NCBI GenBank assembly: GCA_963693315.1 | Contig: OY856186.1 | Coordinates: 278,957,491 to 279,021,490, forward strand | DNA: 64,000 nt | Reading direction: 5' to 3' | From: Diogma glabrata | Lineage: Eukaryota > Arthropoda > Insecta > Diptera > Cylindrotomidae | Part shown: positions 10,743-22,870 of the stretch, one piece after another | Numbering within the stretch: position 1 is the stretch's first letter | Layout: each line of letters begins with the position of its first letter | Program-made: the position numbers and the translations under genes | Notes under the pieces: generated by a model | Database searches by the model: none | What the model saw: only the letters and a program-made list of their open reading frames with translations | What the model was told of the DNA's origin: nothing

Positions 10743-11012
10743 ATACGTTCAAAGGTGTTGATGGACGTAAATCTTTCTTTTTTTTATATTTTTTGTTAAA
10801 GAATGGATAACTAAACAAAAAATCCTATCACTGACAAAATATGACATAGGCCAATATTTTATGATAGAATAAAGAAAATAAAAGTAAATTAAAAAGTAAA
10901 TAACAAATTTTTACAAAAATTTGCTGAAACAAAACAACGATGTAGTTGCCAATAATCCAGCCGGTTGCCTATTTCTTGATCTGTGACGCACTGTCTTTCT
11001 TGAAGATTAATA
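10743..11012 (+). repeat. dispersed repeat family V, copy 1
   Basis: Matches 22668-22870 in the same orientation, from CGTTCAAAGGTGTTGATGG to CTGTCTTTCTTGAAGATTA. This copy has roughly 70 extra bases after the first 40. The common part includes AATAATCCAGCCGGTTGCC. Non-coding; family unknown. Confidence 0.75.
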
Positions 11013-11159
11013 TTAACATATTCGTCGCTATGAATTTACGCAATATTTTTAGAATTTTGGAAAAAGATTGAATTTTTGAATTTAAAAAAAAAGTCATGGA
11101 AAGTAAAAAAAAGACATGGAATAATAGACCAGGGCCAATCCTGTTAGAGGAAAAAAAAA

Positions 11160-11450
11160 TTCTTAGCAGTATACGAATGGTCGGAAAATGTAGCTAAGGG
11201 TCTAAGTAATTAAGGAAAAATCGACCGAACTGTGTAAAAGTCCCGGAAAGGGGTGGGGGGTCCTAGTATTTACGTTTTTAGGGGTTTATATTAGTTTTTC
11301 GCAATTTGCGACTTAAGTATGCATCCCATCGAAAAAAGTTATGCATAAAAGTTGTAGATAATAAAAAAATCTAAATCTGTCTTACTGGACATTATTGACC
11401 ATATCCACAAAATTATCGAGAAAAATGCAAAAAACCGTTTTTTTTGTTTT
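11160..11450 (+). repeat. diverged relative of the 12061-14486 terminal repeats
   Basis: The order of words (a G-rich run near 11258, TTTTTAGGGGTTTATATT, TTTTTCGCAATTTGCGACT, GCATCCCATCGAAAAAAG, GTTGTAGATAATAAAA) follows the left arm of the large element at about 12190-12310 with many substitutions. It suggests an older related element whose own inverted repeat is at 11651-12032. Confidence 0.55.
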
Positions 11451-11650
11451 TAATTTATAACTATCGCAAAAGTTGTTATATTTACATGAAAATTGGTGAA
11501 AATGTTCTTTTTTGTGTTTCAAACAGTCTCAAATTTTTTCAGAGCGAAATACTTAATTTTCGATGTTTTATGAAGAAAATTAAAAAAAGAGACCTAATTT
11601 TCAATCGAAAAATTTGGTTAGGAAATTTTCGATTTTTGAACTTTACCAGT

Positions 11651-12032
11651 GCTCATTTTTGTCGTTAAAATTCCAACTTTAATATAGAATTAAAATATAA
11701 TGTTGTTTATGCACAAAAATTTCGTTAAAAAAGCGAAAAACTGAAAAAACTACTTTCAAATCATGAATTTCTTTTTCTTTGTTGTAAATAAACGTTTCCA
11801 TTCATAAAAAGCGTTAATTCACATACGATACTATGTTATACAAGTAATTTACATATACTTAACTAATCTTGGCTTTCAAAGTCCCGAAACCAAACCAACA
11901 ACAAAGAAAAAGAAATTCATGATTTGAAAGTAGTTTTTTCAGTTTTTCGCTTTTTTAACGAAATTTTTGTGCATAAACAACATTATATTTTAATTCTATA
12001 TTAAAGTTGGAATTTTAACGACAAAAATGAGC
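11651..12032. repeat. inverted repeat, arms about 134 bp
   Basis: The left arm 11651-11784 (GCTCATTTTTGTCG onward) is repeated as a near-perfect reverse complement at 11898-12032, with a spacer of about 113 bp. Non-coding. Probably the core of a foldback-type or MITE-type element related to its right-hand neighbour. Confidence 0.8.
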
Positions 12033-12060
12033 TTTTATTTAAAATTTTGAATATTGATTT

Positions 12061-14486
12061 ATAGGCCAGTAATAATAGGAGAAAAAATTAGAAAAAAAAA
12101 AATAATTCGTTACAGCAAACTGACAGCGGGATATTGTAGAACACGATATTGTTAAAGAGGGAAACATAAATCGAACCAACAGCTGCTATCCGGGGGGGAG
12201 TGGGGTGGGTTTTAGGGGTTGAAAACAGTTTTTCGTGATTTCTGACTAAACCGTGCATCCTATCAAAAAGTGTTATATGTGAAAGTTGTAGGAAATAAAA
12301 AGATCTACAACTTTTTACGGATCATTTTTACCCTAACCTCAAAACTTTTCGAAAAAATGCGAAAAACCGATTTTTTTCTTTTTTTTTTTTTTCTTTGACA
12401 AACAAAATTTCAAGAAGCTCAAACGTTGAAAAAAGATACCTCTATTTATTGCAAAAAGGCAGTAATTTTTTCGGAGGGAAATATTTAGACGTTGTTGTTA
12501 AATTTAATTTTTTTTTTAAATAAAACCAAATTTTTAACTGCGATTCCTCTTAAAACTACGCCTTCTACAGAGTTCTGTTTTAGCTCACTTACTCCTTGTT
12601 ACGTTTGCTTTTGAAAAATTGTAAGAAAAAGGTATACTGCTAAGGAAAAAATAGCGGGAAAATTGAAAAAACCGAAAAAAATCGATTTTTTCGTGGTAAT
12701 TTGCATATTTATCGTTTAATAATTGTTACTAATTAATAAAATCATTTAAATTTTTATGATTACGTAAACGACGATCATTTGGGAATACATTTATGAATAA
12801 TTATAAATACTTTCATTACTTTTAGTTTATTTAAGTAACAAAAAAGTAAATTTTATTCTTCAAACATATCGATCTCAAAAAGTACCTTTTTGTTTTCTTT
12901 CATTGTTTTTACATTTTACAGATTTGTTATTTACTCAAAACATACTAAACCTAAGGACAATCGTTATTTTTTGTTCTTGAGAAGAAGACATTTGAATATA
13001 GTTTGATTTATTTTTTGTACTTTGTGCCATACACTAAAACCAAGTTTACCGATTCTATTAAGCTTTTTTTGGTTTTAGAAGGTACTAAATGAGGCTTAAA
13101 GAAGGTACTAAATAAGGCTTTTTTGGGTTTTCTGAAGGTTTAATCTTATACCCAAAACATGCTCAAATTACAGACAGACGTTTTGTTCGACGATCAAAAC
13201 CCATTCGAATTTTGCTAGCAAAAATATGCCAGTTGCAGATTTTGCTGAAATTTATCAAATAGATAGTGAATTTTCTTTTCAAGTACAATAAAAAATTTAT
13301 ATTAAATTAAAACATATTATATATTAATTATCATATATTATAAACTAAAATAAGTATTAAATATTTTAGAAAAATGAAAATTCTGCCAATCCGATGTACC
13401 TTCGAAATCGAATTGCTCAAAAACGGCTTTAGCAATTTTATCAAACTTTTTTTTGTTTAATAGATGAATAGTTAATCGTTTGAAAAAAAATTAATTAATT
13501 GTTTTTGTAATTAATTTTAAAATTAAAATATTAAAAAAACTTTTTTAAAGATGGCGCTTGGGTTGAAGATCAATTGGAATTTCAATAAATTTTTTTTGTA
13601 AAAACAGTTCTATTCTTACTCCAAAATATTCAAATTAACAAAGAGGATAATATTCGTGTTCTTGAAATAATTAATTTTAAAGATTTTTAGTACGACTAAA
13701 ATTGTAATTGTTGATTTTTTCTTCGAACAATTTCTATCAAGATCGAAAACGAAAGCATATAATTATTCATAAATGTATTTCCGAATGATCGTCGCTTACG
13801 TAATCATAAAAAAATTAAAATGATTTTAATAATTAGTAACATTATTCAACGATAAATATGCAAATTACCACGAAAAAAGCGATTTTTTCGGTTTCTTCAA
13901 TTTTCCCGCCATTTTTTCCTTAGCAGTATACCTTTTTTTACAATTTATCAAAAGTATACGTAACAACGAGTAAGTGAGCCAAAACAGAACTCTGTAGGAG
14001 GCGTAGTTTTAAGAGAAATCGCAGTTAAAAATTTGGTTTTTCTTGTAAAAAAAATTAAATTTAACAACAACGTCTAAATATTTCCCTCCGAAAAAATTAC
14101 TGCCTTTTTGCAATAAATAGAGGTATCTTTTCCCAACGTTTGAGCTTCTTGAAATTTTTTTTGTCAAAGAAAAAAAGAAAAAAGAAAAAAATCGGGTTTT
14201 CGCATTTTTTTCGAAAAATTTTGAGGTTAGGGTAAAAATGGTTCGTGCAAGAGTTGTAGATCTTTTTATTTCCTACTTCCTTTTTGATAGGATGCATGGT
14301 TTAGCCATAAATCACGAAAAACTGTCTTCAACCCCTAAAAACCCACCCCACTCCCCCCCCCCGGATAGCAGCTGTTGGTTCGATTTATGTTTCCCTCTTT
14401 TACAATATCGTGTTCCATAATATCCCGCTGTCAGTTTGCTGTAACGAATTTTTTTGTTGTTCAAATACTATTTTTACTGGCCTATT
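12061..14486. mobile_element. 2.4-kb element with about 730-bp terminal inverted repeats
   Basis: The left arm (12061-12803) and right arm (13759-14486) are reverse complements at high but imperfect identity. They start with ATAGGCCAGTA and contain AACTGACAGCGGGATATTG, a G-run/C-run pair and a block ending GAATAATTATA. The spacer of about 955 bp (12804-13758) is AT-rich and I recognise no transposase in it. Arms this long suggest a foldback element or a non-autonomous DNA transposon. The open frames at 14097-14297 and 14238-14420 lie within the arm and are not gene-like. Different indels between the arms suggest moderate age. Confidence 0.8.
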
Positions 14487-14500
14487 AGATTAAACAGTTT

Positions 14501-14690
14501 TTTTTAAATATTTTGCTTGCGGCGAATAAAAAATAGTATATGATGCAAGGACGTGAGCCATTTCGGACTTAATGTGGATGCACATCTCGGCTGGCGCCTC
14601 GATTCGCAAACTCCACATACGTCCAAAAACCTTAGTTTTCGTCCTTGCATCATAAATCATAATGTACTATTTTAGCCTTCTTCCTAGCGG
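14501..14690. repeat. dispersed repeat family R, hairpin part
   Basis: Matches the hairpin portion of family R (19440-19580 and 53511-53680): GCGGCGAATAAAAAATAGTA, then GATGCAAGGACGT, then a GGACTTAATGTGG block, and the inverted ACGTCC-TTGCATCAT. Directly adjoins the large foldback element. Confidence 0.75.
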
Positions 14691-15050
14691 CAGTAAAGTT
14701 GAACTTTATAGCCGTTTGCCGAAAAACATATTTCAATTCCGGTAGAGTAGCAAATTGATAGCAAATTGTATACATTATTTTGGCAAATTTTTGTGATGCA
14801 AGACAGAATGCTTATGCAAGTGTGATGCTTATGAAAGAGTGAATTGTATAGTAAGAGTGTAAGTAAGAATGCATTTTATTGATTGTGAGATCGAGAACAA
14901 CTAAGTTCGAGAATTCAGAATAACCTGACTTAAACAACAACAAACAACAAAATTGGCTTAAACAACAACAAACATTTTACCTTATATTTGGGTAATTTTT
15001 TTACAAACCGAACAGATTTGGACAAAATCTGACCGACACATTTTTGATTT

Positions 15051-15348
15051 GGCTCAAATTTTTTTACAGGTTTTATATCGAAAAAAAAGATATACGTGTT
15101 CGAGGATTTTTTTTTCTTGGTAAATATAGCAGTTCTAAATTTCGAGAATTTCGTAATATTTGACAGGAATAGTTAAATAGAGCGGATCGAAATTTCGACA
15201 ATTTCGTGATTTTTGGCTTGAAAACATATTTTCACGATTTAAAAATCACGAATTTCTCGAAATTTAGAACTGCTATATTTACCAAAAAAAAATCCTCGTA
15301 CACGTATATCTTTTTTTCGATGTAAAACCTGTAAAAAAAATTTGAGCC
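15051..15348. repeat. 298-bp palindrome, arms about 110 bp
   Basis: GGCTCAAATTTTTTTACAGG at the left end returns as the reverse complement at the right. The arms also share GATATACGTGT and GGTAAATATAGCAGTTC. The spacer of about 75 bp is itself rich in the same words (AATTTCGA and its variants). MITE-like, non-coding. Confidence 0.8.
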
Positions 15349-18300
15349 AAACCAGAATAACCAGAATGTCATTGTCATGTACGATCAATAAATTATTCAT
15401 TTACTTTTTTTATATATTACAAAATTTCGTTTGTCATATTTCAATATAATTGATATAAGATTATGGTTAAGGCTTATAATTTTGAAATCAAAGATTCCTG
15501 AGGTAGTTTTTAAGTCAACAAATACAGATCTCTTGTAATTGTTAATCGTAATCAATTAGATCACTTCAAATAAACTAAAATTTATTGCAGGTGACAACCT
15601 TACCACAATAATTATAGTATAAATTCAAATTTACGGTAATAAAAATTAATGTCAATGATCAAGAAAATCACAATCAATGAGTAATATAATTAACCATATC
15701 ATCTCTTATGTGTAGCCACAACTATTATGCAGATACATTTTTTTCTGTACAATATTGAATATTAATATCGACACTTTAAAAAATATGTAATTAAATTTTA
15801 AACTTAAAAGAAAAGTTGAATATCTTAGATCATAATAAGAAGGTCAATAAAAGTAAACTTATTCATTATTGGAAAAAATTGAAAGTATATTTTTGATATA
15901 CAATTTTAAATGTCAATTGAACATAAACTTTACAAAGTGCGTAGTAACGCATAAATCAGTTTTGCATTATCTTTTCGTGCATGGGCTGAGTTCATAAAGG
16001 AAAACACATCAAGTTGTAATTGTTTGCTTCTCAAAACCAAAAAATTCCAATTCCCTATACAAGTATCATCATTCTGTTTCGAAGAAAGAAAATCATAAAA
16101 TGAAAAACTAACATCTGTGATTTATTACCCATAATCGTGTCAATTTCTGCTATAATTTATTTTATTTTTATTCATTCCACAAAAAAAACATTCAAATTTC
16201 AAACACTTGTATAATATGAAATGATGTAATTTTAATTAATAGTTTATTTTTGTAATACTTTTCTGCTTATCCAACTGTTGTCGATGTTTTCTATGTCAAT
16301 TGTTCTGAGATGAAAATTTAATGGTTGCAATCCTGAATTATTCAAAGTGACAGTAAAATTGCGAAGAAAAATCCCTAAGCGTGAATATTGTTATAATTCA
16401 TAAACAAACATATAAATATAATAAACATTTATTAGTTTTGAAATTAAATTTATATATTATTTTATAAGTTTTATTTATTCGCAACACAAGACGTTTTGTT
16501 TTCAATTGATTCGAAAGAACTTCTATATAGTTATAAAAACGCAAAAATTTAAATGAAATTTAAGAGAGTTAGAAACCGACCACACATTAATAATTGTAAT
16601 TGAATGTGACACTTAATATTTTTAAAGTGTCCCGGGAGTATAAAAAAAAACAAATAAATCGTAATAAATATTAATAAAATGAAGTTTAACAATTTAACAT
16701 TTATGTTTGGACATTGTTAATAAAATTTCTTCAAAAATAAAATCGATGATAGTAATAAAACATACTGTACTTAAACAATAAAACATTAAAAATTTACCCA
16801 AGCCAATTTATATCAAATTTCATATTTATTTGCTTTAATTGACTTTGACTCGAACAACGTTGATGCACCTATATTATGTATAGTGTTTTAATTGATATTT
16901 TCATAAATATTATTACTATAACACTCATTGAATATTTCATTGAATAAAATTATTTAAGATTGAATCTCTTACGATTTATTACAATCAATTATATTTTTGC
17001 TATTATTATAGAAATAAATCAGATTTGTGTTTTTACTTAAAATGAGTCTTGAAATAAAATGGTCATTCAACAAAATATGTCTGTTTGATTAATTAATTGG
17101 TTGTCAAGACCAATCCAAAAAACTTAATTATGCTCAATACTAAAACTAATTAAATTTCTTTTGCATTTATTTGTTTTTTGTGTTTAACAATTAACAATTA
17201 CAAAATCTAATTATAAAAAATTAAATTGCTTTAACTCAATTATATTGTTGGGAACAAAATAAAATGTTAATTGAACTAATTAATTATATTTAAGGCCTCT
17301 TTCTGTCTGATAAATATAATCGAAAGATTTCGTAACATATAAATTTATTGAAAATGGAGTCCAAAACTGATATTCTAGCTTAAATCATTTTTAATTATAT
17401 CAATTGGAACAAATCACGTTCAATTAATTATCAAATATTTTTTATTCATATTTAAGGCAAATAAAGTGGAACGAATTTTTTGAAATATTTTCTTAAAGTT
17501 CTGCCGAAGACAGAAAACAACAAATTCATGCAAAATCGATTAACAGTAGTAAGAATAATGAAATAATAAAAGATTCTTAGTCATTTCAATTCTTAATTTA
17601 ACTTTATGGATTTAATTTGAAGGACATTTAACGAATAAAAATAAATTAATTTACGAATATGTATATGGAGATGAAGGGTAATTATCTGCTAAAGGTCTAT
17701 TATTTTCTAAATTGCCAAATTAAAATTGATTAATTATGTTAATTTAATAACAAACAATAAAAAAAGTTTATTATTGATCAATTTACATATATTACTTAAA
17801 TTAAGATGAATTTATATATTTACATTTATATATCTTTTACATTTATATATCGCATTTTTATATGGTCGCTTTAATAATGAAATAACGTATGCCATTTATA
17901 CGTTGTTATTATATAATGGGTGCGCTGCATTCCCCATAAGGATGTCTATAGAATGGCGTTTTAACATTTTCCAATTATTTTATAACTGGGGGTGAAAATT
18001 AATATATTGTTAATTAACGTACATGCAAATTTGAATTTGGTTAAATATTGAACAGCGTAAATGCATGTACGATATTGCAATTCCTACAGAATAATAACTT
18101 GGGTAAAATCAGTGTCGTATATTTTACATACATTACGATCGCCACACGAAATGGTAAATCTAAAATATTGTATAAGCATCATTCATAACTACATGATATG
18201 CCGGTTCATATAAATAAAAAAGTGTAAGAATATCATGAGTTATTTCAATAATAATTAGTTTTAGGCTGAATCGTACTTCGATGCAGAATGAAATATCGTA

Positions 18301-19429
18301 TATGAAATATGAAATAACGTATAAGGTACCTGATTGACTTTTCACCTCTTTTTAGGTAGAAAAGCCAGCAGGTTCCAATGTGAAATTTTAATATGCTGCG
18401 GGGAAATTAGTCTGCAAGAGTAAACTTGGTAGAAATTTAATTGGTAGAAAAATTGGTAGAAATTTTATTCCCAATATCTGTATTCATTCAATATTGCTGC
18501 CGAGTTTACGAAAATCAGAAAATCGAAAAATCTTTAAACCCAATTATCTCGAAACTACACTTTTGCTAATACGTAGTTTCATTATTAAAGCGGCGATATT
18601 ATATATTTACATTTATATATCACAACAAAGAAATAATTTAAACCACCGAAAAATGAATTAAAATTTCAATGTCATTTTATTCAAGTTTCATGATACAATA
18701 CCATTAATCGACATGCCCCAATATTAATCAATATAAATCTAAATCTGTCATAATTAAACAAACACATACCAATATGTAAATCTTCTAAATAGTTTCAAAT
18801 GATTTAATGTTTATTTTTGATCATAAGCTACAAAAAAAAACTAATAAATTTATATATTTAGAAAATTTATGTTATGTTAGTTCAATCAGTTGATCTTCTT
18901 TATACTTCATAAAAATATAAGTTTATTTTATTAGTTTTACAAGATGAATAATATAAATAAAATATGATTTCTAATATATTATCCTTTAATAATAAAACTT
19001 TTAATTCACAGTTACGTTCGTTATAGTTATTCATGTCATATGGATCGTAACGTGAACCATTATGGTACTAGTTGTTAAGATTTGCAGCCGATGTCCATAA
19101 TTTTCTATTATATCTTTATCAAGAAAATTTGACAACCAAAATAGCTATTTATGCAACTCGTGTTAAAAACGACTGTTTTATGCACGAGGGATGGATTTTG
19201 TTTAACGATCGTAGCTAGTTAAACTACACGGTGAGGGCATAAAACATGTTTTTAACATAATTTGCATACAATTTTTATGTAATTTAGGCAGAAAGATTGA
19301 ATTAAAAAAAATGTTTGTACTAAATTTTAAAATTCAAATTTTTGCAAATCAAAGTAATCGTTCAAAATTCATTTTACTAGACATAAACAAACAAAATTGT
19401 GTTTAGAGGTTTCATGCATAATAAATCAA
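15349..19429. other. 4-kb AT-rich tract, no gene seen
   Basis: Dominated by A/T words with scattered poly-A and poly-T. No frame above about 60 codons resembles a family. No inverted or tandem repeat of note was found by eye. Small duplicated words ACATTTATATATC occur near 17822-17850 and 18607-18620. Confidence 0.5.
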
Positions 19430-19945
19430 GATTAATAGTACATTGTGATGCTAGGACGTAAAGCTTAAGATTTTGGACGGATGTGGAGTTTGCAAATGGA
19501 GGCGCTAGCTGAGATTTGCACCCACATTAAGTCCAAAATAGCTTACGTCCGTGCATCATATACTATTTTTTATTCGCCGCAAGCAAAATATTTTTAAAAA
19601 AATTGTTTATTCTAATATAAAATTATAAATATGCATAAATTTTGAAATAGAAATATGTGGAACAAGTAACCTTTGACAAAATCTTTGTTATTTTTTCCAA
19701 ATTATTGTATAGCTGATGCAACAAATGATAACAACTATTTTAATTGGATAATGAAATTTTGAATTTAAGGGTTGCTTTAATAAAAACTTCTATTTTTTAT
19801 GGAATTTAAACGAATACAAATGTTTTTTACTTTTTTGGACGTTACTACGACAGCAAAATATGTGGTTAAAAAGTGACACTTTAAGGCCGCAAATCACAGT
19901 AATAAAGCAACACTTTAATACGTAGGCGAATAAAAACAATTTCAA
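19430..19945 (+). repeat. dispersed repeat family R, complete-looking copy
   Basis: Begins with a hairpin (GATGCTAGGACGTAA, inverted at 19540-19558), continues through GCCGCAAGCAAAATATTTTT and an AT-rich middle, and ends in GTAGGCGAATAAAAA. A colinear copy on the minus strand at 52455-53681 is interrupted by a LINE, and partial copies lie at 528-580 and 14501-14690. No coding capacity. Probably a non-autonomous transposon. Confidence 0.75.
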
Positions 19946-20074
19946 GATGGGCAAACTGCGAAAAATGTTGTTACAATAAGTGATAAGGCAACATTGTCAT
20001 TTTTTAATGGAAAAGTAAAGCTATAAAGTCAACTACTCTTTAGAGTACATACTCTATGTTGAAAGTACAAATCA

Positions 20075-20453
20075 ACATGGAGAAAAACATCGACATAAGT
20101 CGTTGTTGTTATTTAATTGCCTTTTTGAAACGTCAATCCTGGGGTTATCGCCCAAAAAATCTAAAATTCTAACAAAAGAAAATATTGAAGAGTTTTTGAG
20201 AAATACAGATGATAACAAATATTTATTGAAGATGGCAAGCATTTTGGAAATAATTATAAATAATGTAATCTGTATGTAAATAATTGTTTGTTTATAGGTT
20301 TTTCTAATTGTTGGGGTATATGGTGCATATCGGCGAGACGAATTAATTAAGATAGCTTTGGATGACATAGATGATATACCGGAGGGGAATTTTCGCGTTC
20401 CCGGTAACAGAAAAAAAAACTGCCTCGATTTTACGTTAGCCAAAACCAGAGGA
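20075..20453 (+). pseudogene. tyrosine-recombinase (Crypton/ZMYM-like) relic with intron
   Basis: Plus-strand translation gives LKRQSWGYRPK, then after a one-base frame change KILTKENIEEFLRNTDD and NKYLLKM. It resumes after an apparent intron with VFLIVGVYGAYRRDELIKIA and LDDIDD. The G-x-x-R-x-x-E-L-x-x-x-x-x-x-D arrangement is box I of tyrosine recombinases, including the first catalytic Arg. The LTKE-IE-FL phrase is usual in the Crypton-derived insect proteins I recall. The frame stays phase 0 across the join at 20234/20298. The stretch ends at a TAA near 20453, before the second catalytic box, so it is a fragment. The frameshift near 20145 makes it non-functional unless the base is an assembly error. 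A 123-codon open frame on the opposite strand is a shadow. Confidence 0.7.
20235..20297 (+). other. apparent 63-nt intron with GC donor
   Basis: The recombinase-like reading runs into ATG|GCAAGC and resumes after TTTATAG|G with the phase kept. A 63-nt AT-rich intron is a normal size for flies. The donor is GC instead of GT, either a GC-AG intron or a decayed GT. Confidence 0.5.
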
Positions 20454-20545
20454 TAAGAAAAGGATTGCTACACATATACTAGGTCAAAAAATGAACCTTT
20501 TACTTTTCGACACTAAATTACAAAAATTTTTTTTTTATCTTTTTT

Positions 20546-20596
20546 TTTTTAATAAAATGTGTTGTGTAGTAGGAATTACAATATGTGTCACAATAA
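20546..20596 (-). repeat. LINE 3' tail, distal half
   Basis: The minus strand reads ATTGTGACACATATTG, then CTACACAACACATTTTATT and an A-run. This is the end of the LINE at 45497-46217 (TTGTGACACATATTC, ending ACACAACACATTTTATT). The other half of the tail lies at 22622-22662 beyond a miniature element. Confidence 0.7.
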
Positions 20597-21054
20597 AGCG
20601 GGCATTCACATACAACGGAAACAGAAACAGAAACCGAATTTCATACAAATTTGACAGCAACTGAAACAGAAACCGAATTTAGAAACAGAAACAGAAACGG
20701 TAAATTCGTCTGTTTTGTCTGAAACGGAAACAATTAAAATTGAATTGTTCAGTACCGAAACTGTCACATGACCAGAAACTATCACATAATATTAATTATT
20801 ATTTTGAATTGTGATAACAAAAGCTTTGAATTTTGAATTTAATAAATAGGTTTAAGAAATAAAAATTATTTGTTTTTGTTATTCTTCAATTTTATTATTC
20901 ATAATGGATAACAAATTCACAAACTCAAACAAAATTCGGTTTCCGTTTCTGTTTTATGATTCACCACCGTCAACCAAATTAGAAACAGAAACAGAAACTG
21001 AAAATTTTCAGTTTCAGTTTCGGTTACTGTTTCTGTTGTATGTGAATGCACGGC
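20597..21054. mobile_element. 458-bp miniature element with GAAACA-rich ends
   Basis: The left end GGCATTCACATACAAC is followed by GAAACAGAAACAGAAAC. The right end is the reverse complement, with the hexamer GAAACA repeated on both sides. The middle is AT-rich. It sits inside a LINE tail. The right-hand third (20902-21054) is duplicated at 22471-22622. Confidence 0.8.
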
Positions 21055-21517
21055 TTTACTCCTTACGTTTATGGTCATTTTAAGTTTAATTTAGGAAAGC
21101 AATTGCTTATCCTTTTTAATAGTTTTTCGGTTTTCCCAACTTTTGTTTCATGAGTTTAATGAGGATCCTTTTTAAGTAGATACTTGTCGTATGATTAGTT
21201 GCAAATATAATCTCTCTGAAGATAAATTTAATTCCAAACATTCAAGTGAAAATATTCATTAAAAAATAAAAAATATTACAAATATAAATTTTAAAAATTG
21301 TATTGTTTTTAAAAATCAATAAATCAATAGTGATAGCTACCTTGTAAAGCAACAGAAATTGTTAGTAAAGTGTAAAGTCAAGTTTATTTAAGTGGCGTCA
21401 AGAAGTTTCAAGTGTAAAAATAGCCCAAATTCATTTTGTTTTATTTGTGGAAGCTACATAATACATACTGCTAAAAGAATCACCCCATTTATAAGAACTG
21501 CCTATCTTCATTACTAA
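21055..21517. other. AT-rich sequence, nothing recognised
   Basis: No gene or repeat recognised between the miniature element and the 149-bp tandem repeat. Confidence 0.4.
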
Positions 21518-21880
21518 CTGATATTTTCCAACTTCTAAAATAAAGCCGAGGTGGGAGGAGCTAGATCATGTCAAAAAACTTCACAAAAAAAACCTTAATT
21601 TCGAGGAAAATCATATACAAATCAAATACAACTTTTGTCAAAAAAAGACATTTCAGAATCAAATAGCTGATATTTTTCAGCTCCTAAAATAATTCCAAGG
21701 TGGGAGGAGCTAAACCATGTCAAAAAACTTCACAAAAAAAATCTCAATTTCGAGAAAAATCATATACAAATAAAATACAACTTTTGTCAAAAAAAGACAT
21801 TTCATAATCAACTCACTGATATTTTCCAACTCCTAAAATAAGTCCGAGGTGGAAGGAGCTAGATCTAATACGAAAACAAC
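21518..21880 (+). repeat. tandem repeat, 149-bp period, about 2.4 copies
   Basis: CTGATATTTT starts at 21518, 21667 and 21816, exactly 149 bases apart. Each unit carries GGTGGGAGGAGCTA and CAACTTTTGTCAAAAAAAGA. Units differ by scattered substitutions. The GGAGCTGAAA-type words also occur near 55690, hinting at a wider family. Confidence 0.85.
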
Positions 21881-22470
21881 TTATATATAAATCAGTAATG
21901 TTGCAGAATTTAAATTATTCTTATAGGTACATTTTTGTTCCAAATTTTGAGTTTTGACTTTCTTTGGGAAAACTTAAATAACTTGGTGCAAACTGCACCA
22001 ATATTCATATTTTGTAGCTTAAAAGAAAGAAATTTGAAGCTACAATAGGCTCCAAGAAATTACAAAAAAAATTAGTGTCTTCATTTGTTCAAAATTTATG
22101 GTGTTGAAAATGGAAAAATTTAAAAAACGTGAATTTTTCGTATTTTTTCAACTTTTTTCGACTGTAACTTACAGAATCCTTAATGGATTTTTACAAAATG
22201 TAGTACGAAATGTTGCAAAACGTTTGTTGGCATATTTACTATGCACATTTTTCATAAATATTTGTAATTTGCTTGTTTTGTAAAATATGTGACCCAAAAA
22301 CCGAAACAACAATTTTGATCACCGAAAAAATTGGTTTTTCGTGAATAACTCAAAAACAAGGGCTAACCAAAAAAAATGAATCTGATATTCGTGTTCAGGA
22401 GGTACAAATCCATAAGAAAAGTTGAGTTTTATTCAGGGAGTCAAAAAAGTTCAAAATTTGTAAACTAGTG
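21881..22470. other. AT-rich sequence, nothing recognised
   Basis: Short open frame 22098-22283 has no family resemblance. No other feature seen. Confidence 0.4.
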
Positions 22471-22622
22471 TAATGGATAACAAATTCACAAACTCAAACA
22501 AAATTCGGTTTCCGTTTCTGTTTTATTATTCACCACAGTCAACCAAATTAGAAACAGAAACAGCAACTGAAAATTTTCAGTTTCAGTTTCGGTTTCTGTT
22601 TCTGTTGTATGTGAATGCACGG
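22471..22622 (+). repeat. partial second copy of the 20597-21054 miniature element
   Basis: Nearly identical to 20902-21054, from ATAACAAATTCACAAACTC to the end GTATGTGAATGCACGGCTT. It lacks the left two-thirds. With the first copy it forms a 150-bp direct repeat around 1.4 kb of unrelated sequence. Confidence 0.8.
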
Positions 22623-22662
22623 CTTAACACATAAAACCTTTTAAGACCAAGATCCCACAACA
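22622..22662 (-). repeat. LINE 3' tail, proximal half
   Basis: The minus strand reads GTTGTTGTGGGATC, then GGTCTTAAAAGGTTTTATGT. This matches the sequence just before the distal half in the LINE at 45497-46217 (GTTGTTGTGGGACC, then AGGTCTTAAAAGGTATTTAT). Confidence 0.65.
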
Positions 22663-22667
22663 ACACA

Positions 22668-22870
22668 CGTTCAAAGGTGTTGATGGACGTAAATCTTTCT
22701 TTTATAGGCCAATATTTTATGATACAATAGAGAAAATAAAAGTAAACTAAAAAGTTAATAACAAATTTTTACAAAAATTTGCTGAAACAAAACAACAATG
22801 TAGTTGCCAATAATCCAGCCGGTTGCCTATTCCTTGATCCTGTGACGCACTGTCTTTCTTGAAGATTAAA
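22668..22870 (+). repeat. dispersed repeat family V, copy 2
   Basis: Same orientation as 10743-11012 and shorter by an internal gap after CTTTCTTT. It ends at CTTGAAGATTA. Confidence 0.75.

Noticed and set aside
20072..20443. 123-codon minus-strand frame
   Set aside because: Antisense to the recombinase-like relic; the plus strand carries the recognisable motifs.
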